Shown here: positions 33,479 to 41,869 of the stretch, in pieces
Numbering within the stretch: position 1 is the first letter of the stretch
How the letters are laid out: each line of letters starts with the position of its first letter
Source: WTGJ01 sp965237765
GTDB taxonomy: Bacteria > Chloroflexota > Anaerolineae > Aggregatilineales > Phototrophicaceae
DNA length: 64,000 nt
Assembly: GCA_965237765.1 (NCBI GenBank)
Contig: OZ250157.1
Location: forward strand, 1,302,001-1,366,000
Direction: 5' to 3'
Notes under the pieces: generated by a model
Databases searched by the model: none
What the model saw: only the letters and a program-made list of their open reading frames with translations
Told to the model about the DNA's origin: nothing
Translations under genes and position numbers: made by a program

Positions 33479-34537
33479 TCAACCGGGGCGGGTGCCGTGG
33501 CCGGTCTGCGTGCCGCCGGTTTCCGTGGTGATACCGACCTCGCCTTGGTGGCGCAGCTCTTCGCGCACGAATTCGCCGTTCTCCATGATGTGGATGTCAT
33601 CCACCCAGTAGCTGTTGTTGAGGCAGGGGAAATCGATATGCGAATTGGTGAGGGTAGTGGCGCCTTTGAAGATGCCGATGTTGGAGCCGAAGGCGATCTG
33701 CATGTTGGCGTACATGCACTCGTTATCCTGCCCGGGGATGAGCCAATTGGCGCGCTTCTCGCAACCCCAGCCGACGTGGGCGATGCGGTAGGAATCTTCC
33801 GAATTGAATTGCGCGAACCAGCGCTTGAGCAGTTCGGCTTGCATGCCGCCTTTGATGCTGGTGATGCGGCCGTCTTCCATTTCCAGATGGACGGTATCGT
33901 GAACGTATTGATTGAGTACGAGCATGTAATCACCCGGGGAAAGCACGAGGACACCGCCGCCTTTGTGCTCTTCCGGCGCGCAGCAGACCATCCCGCTCGG
34001 CCAGATATCCCAACGGCCGGGGACGTCAGAGACGCTGTAGATGCCCATCGGGTCGCGCCCTTCTTTATGGAAGGTGAGGTCCGTGCCGCCGGGGGAAGTG
34101 ATGCGCATGGTGCTGGCGGCCTGCATGAGTTTTTGGCCGGCGAGGACGCGCTCTTTCAGTTCGGTCGTGGGGAAGAGGCGGCGCATGGTGTTGACGGGCA
34201 CGCCGATGCGCTGCAGGCGCGTGTTGGCTTCGATGGCATCGCGCATGATGGTGCCGTAGGCGTGTGGCCCGGAGGAGACATCGATGACCAGGTCGGCGCG
34301 CCTCCAGGCGTCGACGACCGCTGTTTCTTCGCGGTTGGGGTGCACGATCTGGAAGACATCGGCGCCGAGCTGAATCGCGGCACCCATGTAGGCGGCGGCG
34401 TAGTGGGGATAGCTGCCCGGGTCGGTATGGATGAGGACATGTTCGCCGGGTTGCACCTGGCATAGTTCGAGGTGACTCCGGAACATCTCCACCAATTGCG
34501 TGCTCGCCGCGTAATTCAGAGCCAGCCGTTCTACCAT
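33479..34537 (-). CDS. NicX-like dioxygenase family (paralogue 3)
   Basis: 352 residues. Ligands H254 (AHVGWG), H300 and D302 (SHIDFP) are present. It is nearer to paralogue 1 (NMQIAFGSNIGIF, CLNNSYWVDDI) than to paralogue 2. ATG 34537 has AGGAG upstream. It has a Thr/Gly-rich C-terminal tail not seen in the other two. First gene of the 34537-31245 operon. Confidence 0.8.
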   Translation of the reverse strand: MVERLALNYAASTQLVEMFRSHLELCQVQPGEHVLIHTDPGSYPHYAAAYMGAAIQLGADVFQIVHPNREETAVVDAWRRADLVIDVSSGPHAYGTIMRDAIEANTRLQRIGVPVNTMRRLFPTTELKERVLAGQKLMQAASTMRITSPGGTDLTFHKEGRDPMGIYSVSDVPGRWDIWPSGMVCCAPEEHKGGGVLVLSPGDYMLVLNQYVHDTVHLEMEDGRITSIKGGMQAELLKRWFAQFNSEDSYRIAHVGWGCEKRANWLIPGQDNECMYANMQIAFGSNIGIFKGATTLTNSHIDFPCLNNSYWVDDIHIMENGEFVREELRHQGEVGITTETGGTQTGHGTRPG

Positions 34538-34644
34538 GTTATATCTCCTAAATTAATCCTAAACGTGCCCCGCAAGATAGCACGAAGCGCGTACGGAATT
34601 CAAATTACCGCAGCGCCGCGAGCGAAGGCATCCACTCAGGATAC

Positions 34645-36543
34645 TTACTGGCAATCCGGGTAGATCTCGTACGAGAGCGTATCCTCATACTCACCCGGCG
34701 CGGCCGTTCGGTAAAGACCGTAGCGGATGAGCGAGACGCTCTCTGGAGCGGCGGCCAGCGGGTAGATATCGTGGATCGATTCACCAGCGAGCCAGCTCGT
34801 GAGGGGGCGCCAACCATATACCGGCGCGACTTGATCGCCCTGCGCCACCAGTTCCCCGGCAGGGTCGTAAGCCTTGACGAAAACGCTCAGGTTTTCTTCC
34901 GGTATGGTCGCACCCGTCTGCCAGGTTACCGCGAGCGAAAGGCTGCCTTCCTCACAACGCACGGATGCCGATTGGGCGCGCAGCGGCCCGGCCGCTGGCA
35001 GCGATAACTGTGGCGTGATGGAGATCTGTGCCAGCTGCGGCGCGGCGGCCTGGAGGTATATCGGCCGCGCGAGGGTCCTGGCCCACCAGTCAGGCGGATG
35101 GTTGAAGAATGTGTAGGCGGGTGTGACGAGCGTGCCGCGGGCAACGATTGTGGCTAGGTCGCTTTTGTCGTTGACCAGCGTGATATGATCGAGCCGGTCC
35201 AGGTAGAGCTGCCCGGCCGCCGCGGCAAAATAGCGCGTCCCCCAGGCCAGCATCACGGTGGAATCCCGTGGCGCTGCCGCGAGCGTATCGATCGTTTCAA
35301 AGCCGGTGGTGTCGGTCGTCAAATCCTGAATATGGGGGAAATTCTGGCGAATCAGGAATGCCGCCACGCCGATGACGAGGATGGTGAGGGCGCCCTTCGC
35401 GGCCGGGCTTTCGTGCGCGGCGCGCAACAGCGCATCGCTCAGGAAGAGCCAACCAAAGGCCAGGCTGAATGTTATGGGCAAGAGCAGCGCCACGAGTACG
35501 TCATGGTACCAGAGCACATGGAAGACCCAGGCGGCGAGCGCGTTCAGCGCCAGGGGCAAGGCGAATCGCTGCCGACGGCGCAGGGCAATCGCAAGGCCGA
35601 CGATGCCCAGGAATAACCCCGGCAGCGTCAGATTGGCAATCAGCGCGTGGTTGACCGTCTGGAAATTCTCGAACAGGGCGGGTAACGACGCCGGCCGGCC
35701 GATATAGACGGCGGCTTCCGCGCCGACGATCTCATCCCAGACGCCACGCAGGCTCCCTGGCTGGCCATATATCCAGTCCGCGCCGGCTCGCGCGCGCAGG
35801 ATCAGCCAGAGGTATTGGCTGAGGCCGAGCGAACCCAGCAACAGGCTGCCGCCCAGCGTACGCAGCGCGCGGCGAAATGAGCCATGTGCGGCGCGCCATC
35901 GCGCCTCCGTTATGTCTGCAGCAGTGAATGCTGCGTCTGTAGTCAATACTGCGCCCGCAGTTAATGTTGCGGCAAGCAGAGCGGGGATACTTGTGACGAT
36001 GGCGCGATGATGGAAGAGCGCGAAGCCGCCGAGCAATGCCAGTGTGTAGACGCGGCCGCGCCCTCCGCCCTCCGCCAGCAAAAATAACAGCAACAGTAGC
36101 AAGAGCGTAAACGTGTAGATTTCGGCGATGACGGCATGTAACCAGTAATCGCGCGTGAGGCCAAAGAGCAGTAACATCCCGGCTGCCAACCAGGGTCGGA
36201 ACGTCAGTCGCAGGGCCAACAGGTACACCAGGGCCAGAGCGAGCAACCCCCAGAATAAGGAGACCAGCGCCGCGGCGAAGATGGGTCCGACGCCGAACCA
36301 ACCGGCGAAAGTGGTCAGGATGTTGCCGCTGATGACGTAGAGCGGGTAGCCCGTCGCATGCAGGCTGCCCCATTCGTTCAGGACGATTTGCGCTTCGCCC
36401 ACATCCACCATGAAACGCTGGCTGGAACCGTTGGGAATGGTCTGGAGGGTGGGCAGGTAGCAGGCGAGCAGGATGATGAGGGCAGCGATCGCCGGCAGCC
36501 AGTCTTCCTTTTGGTTGGATATTCGCGCCCGCGCCGCCTTCAT
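34645..36543 (-). CDS. DUF2723 family polytopic membrane protein
   Basis: 632 residues from ATG 36543; the frame is open to 36630 but the upstream part lacks family features. The N-terminal half has about ten membrane helices and the DUF2723 signature region (FMVDVGEAQIVLNEWG then HATGYPLYVI, corresponding to the acidic, glycosyltransferase-C-like loop). The last 150 residues are soluble, beta-rich and extracytoplasmic, with paired features also seen in the truncated protein at the start of the window. Expected to be a lipid-linked-sugar-dependent protein glycosyltransferase; specificity unknown. Confidence 0.85.
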   Translation of the reverse strand: MKAARARISNQKEDWLPAIAALIILLACYLPTLQTIPNGSSQRFMVDVGEAQIVLNEWGSLHATGYPLYVISGNILTTFAGWFGVGPIFAAALVSLFWGLLALALVYLLALRLTFRPWLAAGMLLLFGLTRDYWLHAVIAEIYTFTLLLLLLLFLLAEGGGRGRVYTLALLGGFALFHHRAIVTSIPALLAATLTAGAVLTTDAAFTAADITEARWRAAHGSFRRALRTLGGSLLLGSLGLSQYLWLILRARAGADWIYGQPGSLRGVWDEIVGAEAAVYIGRPASLPALFENFQTVNHALIANLTLPGLFLGIVGLAIALRRRQRFALPLALNALAAWVFHVLWYHDVLVALLLPITFSLAFGWLFLSDALLRAAHESPAAKGALTILVIGVAAFLIRQNFPHIQDLTTDTTGFETIDTLAAAPRDSTVMLAWGTRYFAAAAGQLYLDRLDHITLVNDKSDLATIVARGTLVTPAYTFFNHPPDWWARTLARPIYLQAAAPQLAQISITPQLSLPAAGPLRAQSASVRCEEGSLSLAVTWQTGATIPEENLSVFVKAYDPAGELVAQGDQVAPVYGWRPLTSWLAGESIHDIYPLAAAPESVSLIRYGLYRTAAPGEYEDTLSYEIYPDCQ

Positions 36544-36631
36544 CCAGCGATTTGACCCATGAGCGGCGCGCCTGATGATCGCGCCGGATTGCCAACGGGC
36601 GATAGGAGGCACAATGTGCGCCGGTGGCACG

Positions 36632-37066
36632 TCACAATTTTTCCCGACAATCCGCGCAATGGGCGTAAAACTCGAGCAGGTGTCCGCGCATCGTCACGCC
36701 GTAGTCGCGCTCCAGTTGATAAGTCAACGCCGCCAGGCCGCAATCTTCGAATTCGAACACGCGCTGGCAGCTGATGCAGACCACGTGGTGGTGGTGGCCG
36801 CCATCCAAACGCACGTAGACCGGCGCCTGGCTGCCATGCAGGTAGGTGGGGCGGATGAAGGCGAGGCGCGTGAACAGGTCCAGCGCGCGGAAGACGCTGG
36901 CGCGGCCCACCGTCGGCGCCCGCCGCTGCACGCGCGCCAGGATATCGGCGGAATTCCGATGGTCGCCATCGTCGGCGAAAATCGTATCCAGCACCGTCTG
37001 CCGTGCCCGCGTGAGGCGATGCCCCGCGGCGCGCAAGCGGTCTGCGTAGCTGTCCTGCGTTGTCAT
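36632..37066 (-). CDS. Fur family transcriptional regulator (Fur/Zur/PerR type)
   Basis: 144 residues. Winged helix with LTRARQTVLDTIF and VGRASVFRALDLF, then a His-rich GGHHHHVVCISC metal region and a second CxxC (CADC) at the C-terminus forming the structural zinc site. Which metal or peroxide signal it senses is not decidable. It stands between a membrane protein gene and a debris region, so its targets are probably elsewhere. Confidence 0.92.
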   Translation of the reverse strand: MTTQDSYADRLRAAGHRLTRARQTVLDTIFADDGDHRNSADILARVQRRAPTVGRASVFRALDLFTRLAFIRPTYLHGSQAPVYVRLDGGHHHHVVCISCQRVFEFEDCGLAALTYQLERDYGVTMRGHLLEFYAHCADCREKL

Positions 37067-37145
37067 TGGGGTCGTACAGGTTCTAGATTCATAGCCAGAA
37101 TGTAACCCACGGCGCGCGTATGGTCTATATCATCGCGTTGCGCGC

Positions 37146-37352
37146 TCATAAGAATCGCTTCACCAGGGCCAGCGCCCTCTGCTTCCAGGGTTGGCGATGA
37201 CCGATGCCCGCGCCGCCTGCGAATTGCGCCCGGTTTGTCACGAACCAATCGTAATTCCGGATCAGGGCCTCGCGGTTGGAATAACGCGGCGCGTAGCCCA
37301 GGCGCTCCTCGGCGTCGCTATCACCTGTAGCGGCCGCTATTTCGGTAGCCAT
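37146..37352 (-). pseudogene. C-terminal fragment of an NAD-dependent epimerase
   Basis: About 55 residues (ERLGYAPRYSNREALIRNYD ... GHRQPWKQRALALVKRFL) match the last 60 residues of the full epimerase at 39350-40516 at roughly 80 % identity. The rest of the gene is missing. It is a remnant of a duplicated copy. The complete copy lies 2 kb away on the same strand, with the HNH/methyltransferase pair between them. Confidence 0.85.
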
Positions 37353-37393
37353 AGTAAAATATAGCGCAGGCGTGTGCTGAGGCGAAATTCTTC

Positions 37394-37470
37394 ATGGAAT
37401 ACCCTATCCAGCCCGATTCCCTGTACTATGGCGATTGTCGCGAAGCGGTTGCCGCGAAAGGAAAAGTCAT
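37394..37470 (+). pseudogene. N-terminal fragment resembling a DNA methyltransferase
   Basis: The first 23 codons read MEYPIQPDSLYYGDCREAV and resemble the start of beta-class DNA methyltransferases (compare VDTLYHGNCVDVM in the intact gene at 38459-39280). The frame then runs straight into a dispersed-repeat unit. No other part is found. Confidence 0.45.
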
Positions 37471-37475
37471 GCCGA

Positions 37476-37511
37476 GCGCGCTCTCTTACGGCTGCAAGTG
37501 CCAGCACGCGC
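37476..37511 (-). repeat. dispersed 30-bp repeat unit at fusion of two gene fragments
   Basis: One unit in reverse orientation (with one base missing in the middle) lies exactly at the junction between the methyltransferase-like N-terminal fragment and the isochorismatase-like C-terminal fragment. Confidence 0.8.
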
Positions 37512-37752
37512 ATGGCGGGGGATCTGGGTTTTCGCGTGGTTGTCGTGGCGGACGCCACCGCCGCGCACGAGGCATACAGCTATGATGGCCGTCCGACCCA
37601 ATGGGGTCGGCACTACTCGGCGCAGACGGTGCACGAGGTGGCGCTCTCTTACGGCTGCGAAGTGCCAGCACGCGCTGGCGAACCTGAACGGGGAATTCGC
37701 CACCATCCAGACGACCGAGCAGCTGATCGCGGCGGTGGGCGACTTCGGTTGA
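37507..37752 (+). pseudogene. C-terminal fragment of an isochorismatase-like hydrolase, split by a repeat
   Basis: MAGDLGFRVVVVADATAAHE ... TVHEVAL continues, after a 31-base repeat insertion that shifts the frame, as ANLNGEFATIQTTEQLIAAV to a TGA. This is the typical ending of cysteine hydrolases of the isochorismatase family. Deleting the insertion joins VHEVAL directly to ANLNGEFA. The N-terminal two thirds are absent, so it is a dead remnant. Confidence 0.8.
37641..37676 (-). repeat. dispersed repeat unit inserted in isochorismatase fragment
   Basis: 31 bases inserted, with GCGCT present on both sides. This is a clean example of a non-multiple-of-three insertion that destroys the frame, in a gene already decaying. 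Confidence 0.85.
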
Positions 37753-37826
37753 CAGCGCCCTTTCGGTGTGAATCGTATGGGTGTTTATTTCGGAGGGGAA
37801 GTCGTAGAGTCTATTTCCAAGCGCCT

Positions 37827-38462
37827 CTAATTCCGAGACTCGTATTCCTGCAAGTAATCGATCGCATTTTGTAAGTGATTCTCCCCATTCTTAAAACGCC
37901 CTAAACCGGTGTTACATGAATCGCAAATGATTCCTCTTGGTTGTCGACGCTCTTGATCATGATCCACCACTAAATTAGCGGTCACATTGGCAATCGTTAT
38001 CTTTCGACATACCGGACATTGCCAACAATCGCCCTTATCTGGTGCGCCAACGGATTCTTTGAATCTTACTTTAACTCTGGTGGAGAGAGGTGGCCCGCTT
38101 TCCAACTCATAACATTCTTTACAGCGTGGTCGTGTAATTGGACCGAGGCGGTTATTTTGGTTTAATGGAAATTCACTTAAGCTTTTTAGCCGATGGCAAG
38201 ATAAACATATCTTTGGATCTGTTCGCGGGCCACTGGTAGTAGGGTCAAAAGTCTCAATATCCTCATTGTTGACTAGATACTCCCTTTGTTTCCCTAGAAT
38301 AAACACAACACTGCGTTGCGAGCCAACTTTAACACGGTAACCGATTGACATCGCACCAAAATTTTCTGGCGGATTTATCCCAGGTCGACGATTATCATTT
38401 GGCCAACCTAGTCCATTTCTGATGAGTACGCAGTCCTCACGCTGAAAGAGGCTCAATGTCAC
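37827..38462 (-). CDS. HNH endonuclease, probable restriction enzyme
   Basis: 211 residues. The C-terminal part has the endonuclease VII-like HNH site: CPVC, VVDHDQERRQPRGIICDSCN and GLGRFKN, with paired CxxC zinc ligands. A second zinc-ribbon-like CLSCHRLK ... CKEC lies in the middle. GTG start overlaps the methyltransferase stop (GTGA). Composition is clearly lower in GC than the neighbourhood. The pairing with a DNA methyltransferase marks it as the cutting partner of a Type II restriction-modification system. Confidence 0.8.
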   Translation of the reverse strand: MTLSLFQREDCVLIRNGLGWPNDNRRPGINPPENFGAMSIGYRVKVGSQRSVVFILGKQREYLVNNEDIETFDPTTSGPRTDPKICLSCHRLKSLSEFPLNQNNRLGPITRPRCKECYELESGPPLSTRVKVRFKESVGAPDKGDCWQCPVCRKITIANVTANLVVDHDQERRQPRGIICDSCNTGLGRFKNGENHLQNAIDYLQEYESRN

Positions 38463-39280
38463 AGTAAAAATTTCCTCAACCGTTTCTCTGCTATGTCAAT
38501 ATACTCACTCGCAATATCAATTCCGATGTATCGTCGTTTGTTCAGCATCGCCATTTTGCAAGTTGTGCCTGAGCCGCACATCGGATCCAGGACGATTTCC
38601 CCGGGGTTGCTCCAGGATAAGATATGATCCTCAGCCAACCGTTCTGGGAATACGGCCGGATGCTGGAAGGCGATCTTATCCCTTGTCGTCCCGCCAAGAC
38701 CTACCGCATAAGACCAGATATTGGTGAGAGTCTTCTCCCGTTTCAGCATGGCACGCCGTTTCTTATTGATACCATCCGGCAATTTGTTGTGTGTTAACAT
38801 CTCTTCACCGCTGCGCACTGTCGGCGCTTTCAGCGGGTTGAACGTCTTGGGCGGGCCACCCTTCGAAAGCACCACCATCAATTCGTAAGCATTGGTGTAG
38901 GCGTTTGAGCGCATAAATGGTGTGTTCTTCTTTTGGTATATCATCACATCATGGACTGTAAAACCAATTTCTTGAAAATGAATGGCTTGCCGGAAACTCG
39001 TTAGTGTGCGGCCACCATTGATTTTGTCTCCTACAACCCATACAACGACACCACCTTTTTTGGTGACACGGAATAGCTCAGCAGCAATACCTTCGAAGTC
39101 AAATTGATAACCCTCATAATTTCGCAATGTGTCGTAGGGTGGTGACGTTACCGTCAAATCAATGCAATTATCCGACCAGCGTGACATAACATCCACACAA
39201 TTGCCGTGATAAAGTGTATCGACTGAAAAAACCCTTTTACGCTTAATTTTCGCTGGGGATGAAATGACTGTACTTACCAT
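38459..39280 (-). CDS. beta-class DNA methyltransferase (N4-cytosine or N6-adenine)
   Basis: 273 residues from ATG 39280; the frame extends to 39337. Motif order is IV then I: VTSPPYDTLRNY near residue 60, then VLDPMCGSGTT and RYIGIDIASEYIDIA at the end, which is the beta class. TSPPY is frequent in N4-cytosine enzymes, but N6-adenine is possible. Together with the downstream HNH nuclease it makes a compact restriction-modification module with low GC, likely acquired horizontally. The methyltransferase is translated first, which favours host protection. Confidence 0.9.
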   Translation of the reverse strand: MVSTVISSPAKIKRKRVFSVDTLYHGNCVDVMSRWSDNCIDLTVTSPPYDTLRNYEGYQFDFEGIAAELFRVTKKGGVVVWVVGDKINGGRTLTSFRQAIHFQEIGFTVHDVMIYQKKNTPFMRSNAYTNAYELMVVLSKGGPPKTFNPLKAPTVRSGEEMLTHNKLPDGINKKRRAMLKREKTLTNIWSYAVGLGGTTRDKIAFQHPAVFPERLAEDHILSWSNPGEIVLDPMCGSGTTCKMAMLNKRRYIGIDIASEYIDIAEKRLRKFLL

Positions 39281-39349
39281 AGTTGGCCACCCCAATATGA
39301 TTGCTTGTATACTTGTTCTATAAATAATATACAACAATTACATAGTTTC

Positions 39350-40516
39350 TCAAAAAAACCGCTTCGCCAGCGCCAAGGCCCCCTGCTTCCACGGCTGGCG
39401 GTGGCCGACACCGGCACCACCCTCGAATTCGGCGCGATTCGCCACGTACCAATCGTAATTGCGAATCAAGGCATCGCGGTTCGAATAACGCGGCGCGAAG
39501 CCCAGGCGCTCCTCGGCGCGGGCGATGCTGATGAAGGAATCCTTGGCCACGGTCTCATACACCCATTTGTAGAGCGGCGAAAGCCCCAGCTTCTCCAGCG
39601 CGCGCAGGGTCCAGATCGCCGGCATGACCGGCAGGGAGCGGACGCGCTTCCCGTGCCCCGCGTGGTCGAGCAGGGCCTGGAAATCCTCACGCACGGTGCC
39701 GAATTCGCGGGCGCCGATGTTGAAGGTCGCCTCGGCCCGTTCACGCGGCAAGGTCGCGCAGAGCCAGATGGCCACGCAAAGGTCTTCGACATCCAGATAT
39801 TGGTAGCGGTTGCGCCCATTGCCGAGGATGGGGAAGCCATGGCCATCGGCGGCCCATTCGTAGAGCAGGGCGAAGACGCCGAGGCGCTCTTTGCCGATGA
39901 AGGTCTTGGGGCGGAGGATGGGCACGACGAAGCCTTCGTCCCGCGCAGCGCGCGCCAGCTTTTCCGCCTCGATCTTCGCTTCGCCATAAGGGCCGACGCC
40001 GACGAGTGGGTCGCCTTCGTGCAGCGGGTGGTGGTCGGGGATGCCATAGACGGCCGTGCTGGAAATGTGCACGATGCGTTGGCAGCCGGCGCGGCGTGCT
40101 TCTTCCAGGACGCGGCGCGTGCCTTCGATTTCGGTGGAGAAGATGTCGGCGCGCGAGTACAGGGGCAGGGCGGCGGCGCAGTGGACGACGATATCGACCC
40201 CCGCCAGCGCGGCGCGCAGATCCTCCCGCCGCCGGATGTCGCCCGTGAAGATGGTGACACGTTCCCGTTCTGGATAATCGAAGGGCGCGATGTCTAACGA
40301 GGCGACGTGTTGCCCGCGCGCGAGTAGGTAACGGGCCAGGTTGATGCCCAGGAAACCGGCGCCGCCAGTGATGAGGAAGCGCGTGCGGGCACTTCGCCGC
40401 CGTAAGAAGCGCGTGCGGGCACTTCGCCGCCGTAAGAAGCGCGTGCGGGCACTTCGCCGCCGTAAGAAGCGCCGCGCTGTTTCCGCCGCATCGGCCGGCT
40501 CTCCGTTAACTGGCAT
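39350..40516 (-). CDS. NAD-dependent epimerase/dehydratase with repeat-derived N-terminus
   Basis: 388 residues. Extended SDR: Rossmann motif TGGAGFLG (50-57), CAAALP, SST (152-154) and YGEAK with Y177 and K181. Acts on nucleotide sugars, sterols or similar substrates. Residues 17-46 are three perfect copies of FLRRRSARTR-type sequence encoded by three tandem 30-bp units, which join directly to FLITGGAGFLG. The normal start codon just before the Rossmann strand is gone. Translation appears to begin upstream of the array, at 40516, overlapping the LCP stop by 11 bases. The C-terminus is duplicated as a fragment at 37146-37352. Confidence 0.88.
   Translation of the reverse strand: MPVNGEPADAAETARRFLRRRSARTRFLRRRSARTRFLRRRSARTRFLITGGAGFLGINLARYLLARGQHVASLDIAPFDYPERERVTIFTGDIRRREDLRAALAGVDIVVHCAAALPLYSRADIFSTEIEGTRRVLEEARRAGCQRIVHISSTAVYGIPDHHPLHEGDPLVGVGPYGEAKIEAEKLARAARDEGFVVPILRPKTFIGKERLGVFALLYEWAADGHGFPILGNGRNRYQYLDVEDLCVAIWLCATLPRERAEATFNIGAREFGTVREDFQALLDHAGHGKRVRSLPVMPAIWTLRALEKLGLSPLYKWVYETVAKDSFISIARAEERLGFAPRYSNRDALIRNYDWYVANRAEFEGGAGVGHRQPWKQGALALAKRFF
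40377..40473 (+). repeat. dispersed 30-bp repeat, three perfect tandem units at epimerase 5' end
   Basis: Three identical units (GCGCGTGCGGGCAC, TTCGCC, GCCGTAAGAA each) in tandem. They are read on the minus strand as ten-residue protein repeats. Confidence 0.95.
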
Positions 40517-41747
40517 AGTTCGGCCCGAAGAGCTGGCTCATCAGTTGCCACATCAACAATTGATCCGGCACGAGCACGTGCTGGCCATCTTCGGGGCGGA
40601 CCCAGTCAGTTACGTAAGGCGCTCGGAGCACGGCGGTCTCGATATTCTCCGCGGAAAAATCCTTGAGGTACCAGGCGAGAGAAACCATATCATCCAGATC
40701 CAGGTTGGTATACAGGGAATCGCGCAGGTTGGCGAGCAGGCTGGGGATGCGGGCCAGCAAGACAGGCAACAGGCGCAAGCGCTGGATGCGCTCACGCAGG
40801 GCGAAGAGCACCTGTTGTTGGCGGGCGGAGCGTTGCATATCGCTGCCGCCATGGCGCGTGCGCGCGAATTTCAGCGCGTCTTCGCCATCCAGATGATGGG
40901 CGCCGGCCGAGAGGTAAAAGGGGTCGTAGCCGCGGTAAAGGTCCGGGTAGGCGGGGTCGTCGATGGCTTCTTCGAGGATGACGTCGATGCCGCCCACGGC
41001 ATCCACCAGGGCGATGAAAGCCGAGAAATCCAGCAGAGCGTAAGCGTGCACGCGGATGCCCAGGTTGGCCTGCACGGTCTGGAGCAGCAAAGTGGGCCCA
41101 TAGCCCCGCCACTGGGTCTCGCCGAAGAAAAGGGCCGCGTTGAGGCGTTGCTCTTCGTAGTTGGGGATGTGGACGTACAAATCACGCGGGAGGCTGAGGA
41201 TGCCGATGCGCTCGCTTTCGGGGTCGATGCTGATGAGCATCATGGAATCGGTGCGGAAAGCGAGGCCGCCCTCGTCGGGCCGGCGGTCGATACCAGCGAC
41301 GAGCAGGGTGAAGCGCGAGCGGCCATCCCAGGCTTGCAGGGCGATTTCGCGGCCATCGTCCAGGGTGAGGAGGGGCGGCGGCGCTGCTGCGTCGAACGTG
41401 GCGGAGCTATCGCCGCCGGTGGGTAAGACGCGCACACCGAGGACGGGCGTGGGCATGGCAGCGGCGACCTGGATGGCCGGCGCGGCGGCCGGCGTGATGT
41501 CTGAGGGCGCGCGTTCCAACCGCGTGACGAATAGGGCGAGGGCGCCGAGGGCCAGGATGGCGAGGATGAGCGCCGCGCCCGCCACAGCGAGTAGCAGGGC
41601 GGCATGCCAGAGGCGGAAGCGCGTGCGGGCACTTCGCCGCCGGCGGCGGACGAGCTTTCGGGCGGCTGGCTGCACGCTATACTCGGCGGCGCGTGCGGGC
41701 ACTTTGCCGCCGTAAGAAGCGCGCGCCGATGAGGCGGGAGGTGTCAT
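40506..41747 (-). CDS. LytR-CpsA-Psr (LCP) family cell-wall ligase with repeat-derived N-terminus
   Basis: 413 residues. A basic cytoplasmic N-terminus, one membrane helix (about 47-75), then the LCP domain: LLVAGIDRR, RTDSMMLISIDPES, ILSLPRDLYVHIP, the GYGPTLLLQTVQANLGI block, and DGEDALKFARTRHGGSDMQRSARQQQVL with the catalytic Arg residues. LCP enzymes transfer glycopolymers from lipid carriers to the cell wall or proteins. Two dispersed-repeat units encode SYGGKVPARA and RRRRSARTRF in the cytoplasmic N-terminus. The downstream epimerase overlaps, suggesting a glycan-related operon. Confidence 0.92.
   Translation of the reverse strand: MTPPASSARASYGGKVPARAAEYSVQPAARKLVRRRRRSARTRFRLWHAALLLAVAGAALILAILALGALALFVTRLERAPSDITPAAAPAIQVAAAMPTPVLGVRVLPTGGDSSATFDAAAPPPLLTLDDGREIALQAWDGRSRFTLLVAGIDRRPDEGGLAFRTDSMMLISIDPESERIGILSLPRDLYVHIPNYEEQRLNAALFFGETQWRGYGPTLLLQTVQANLGIRVHAYALLDFSAFIALVDAVGGIDVILEEAIDDPAYPDLYRGYDPFYLSAGAHHLDGEDALKFARTRHGGSDMQRSARQQQVLFALRERIQRLRLLPVLLARIPSLLANLRDSLYTNLDLDDMVSLAWYLKDFSAENIETAVLRAPYVTDWVRPEDGQHVLVPDQLLMWQLMSQLFGPNYAS
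41615..41722 (+). repeat. two dispersed-repeat units in the LCP gene 5' region
   Basis: Units at about 41617-41646 and 41687-41720, separated by about 45 bases. Both are translated in the LCP N-terminus in different frames relative to each other. Confidence 0.85.
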
Positions 41748-41869
41748 CGGTTGGCGGGAACCCTCTTAGCGTGACAGACGGATAGTGAATCTCCAGTATA
41801 GGGAGGCGGCGGGAACGCGCTAGCAGAGCCGCGCTAGGGGTTAGGGACATTGAGGGTGAAAGGCTAAAG

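Noticed and set aside
33326..34465. 379-residue plus-strand open frame
   Set aside because: Antisense to the M24 and NicX-like genes; no family resemblance.
40377..40473. Possible CRISPR array (tandem 30-bp repeats)
   Set aside because: Units are contiguous without spacers, no cas genes are present, and units occur inside genes at many loci.
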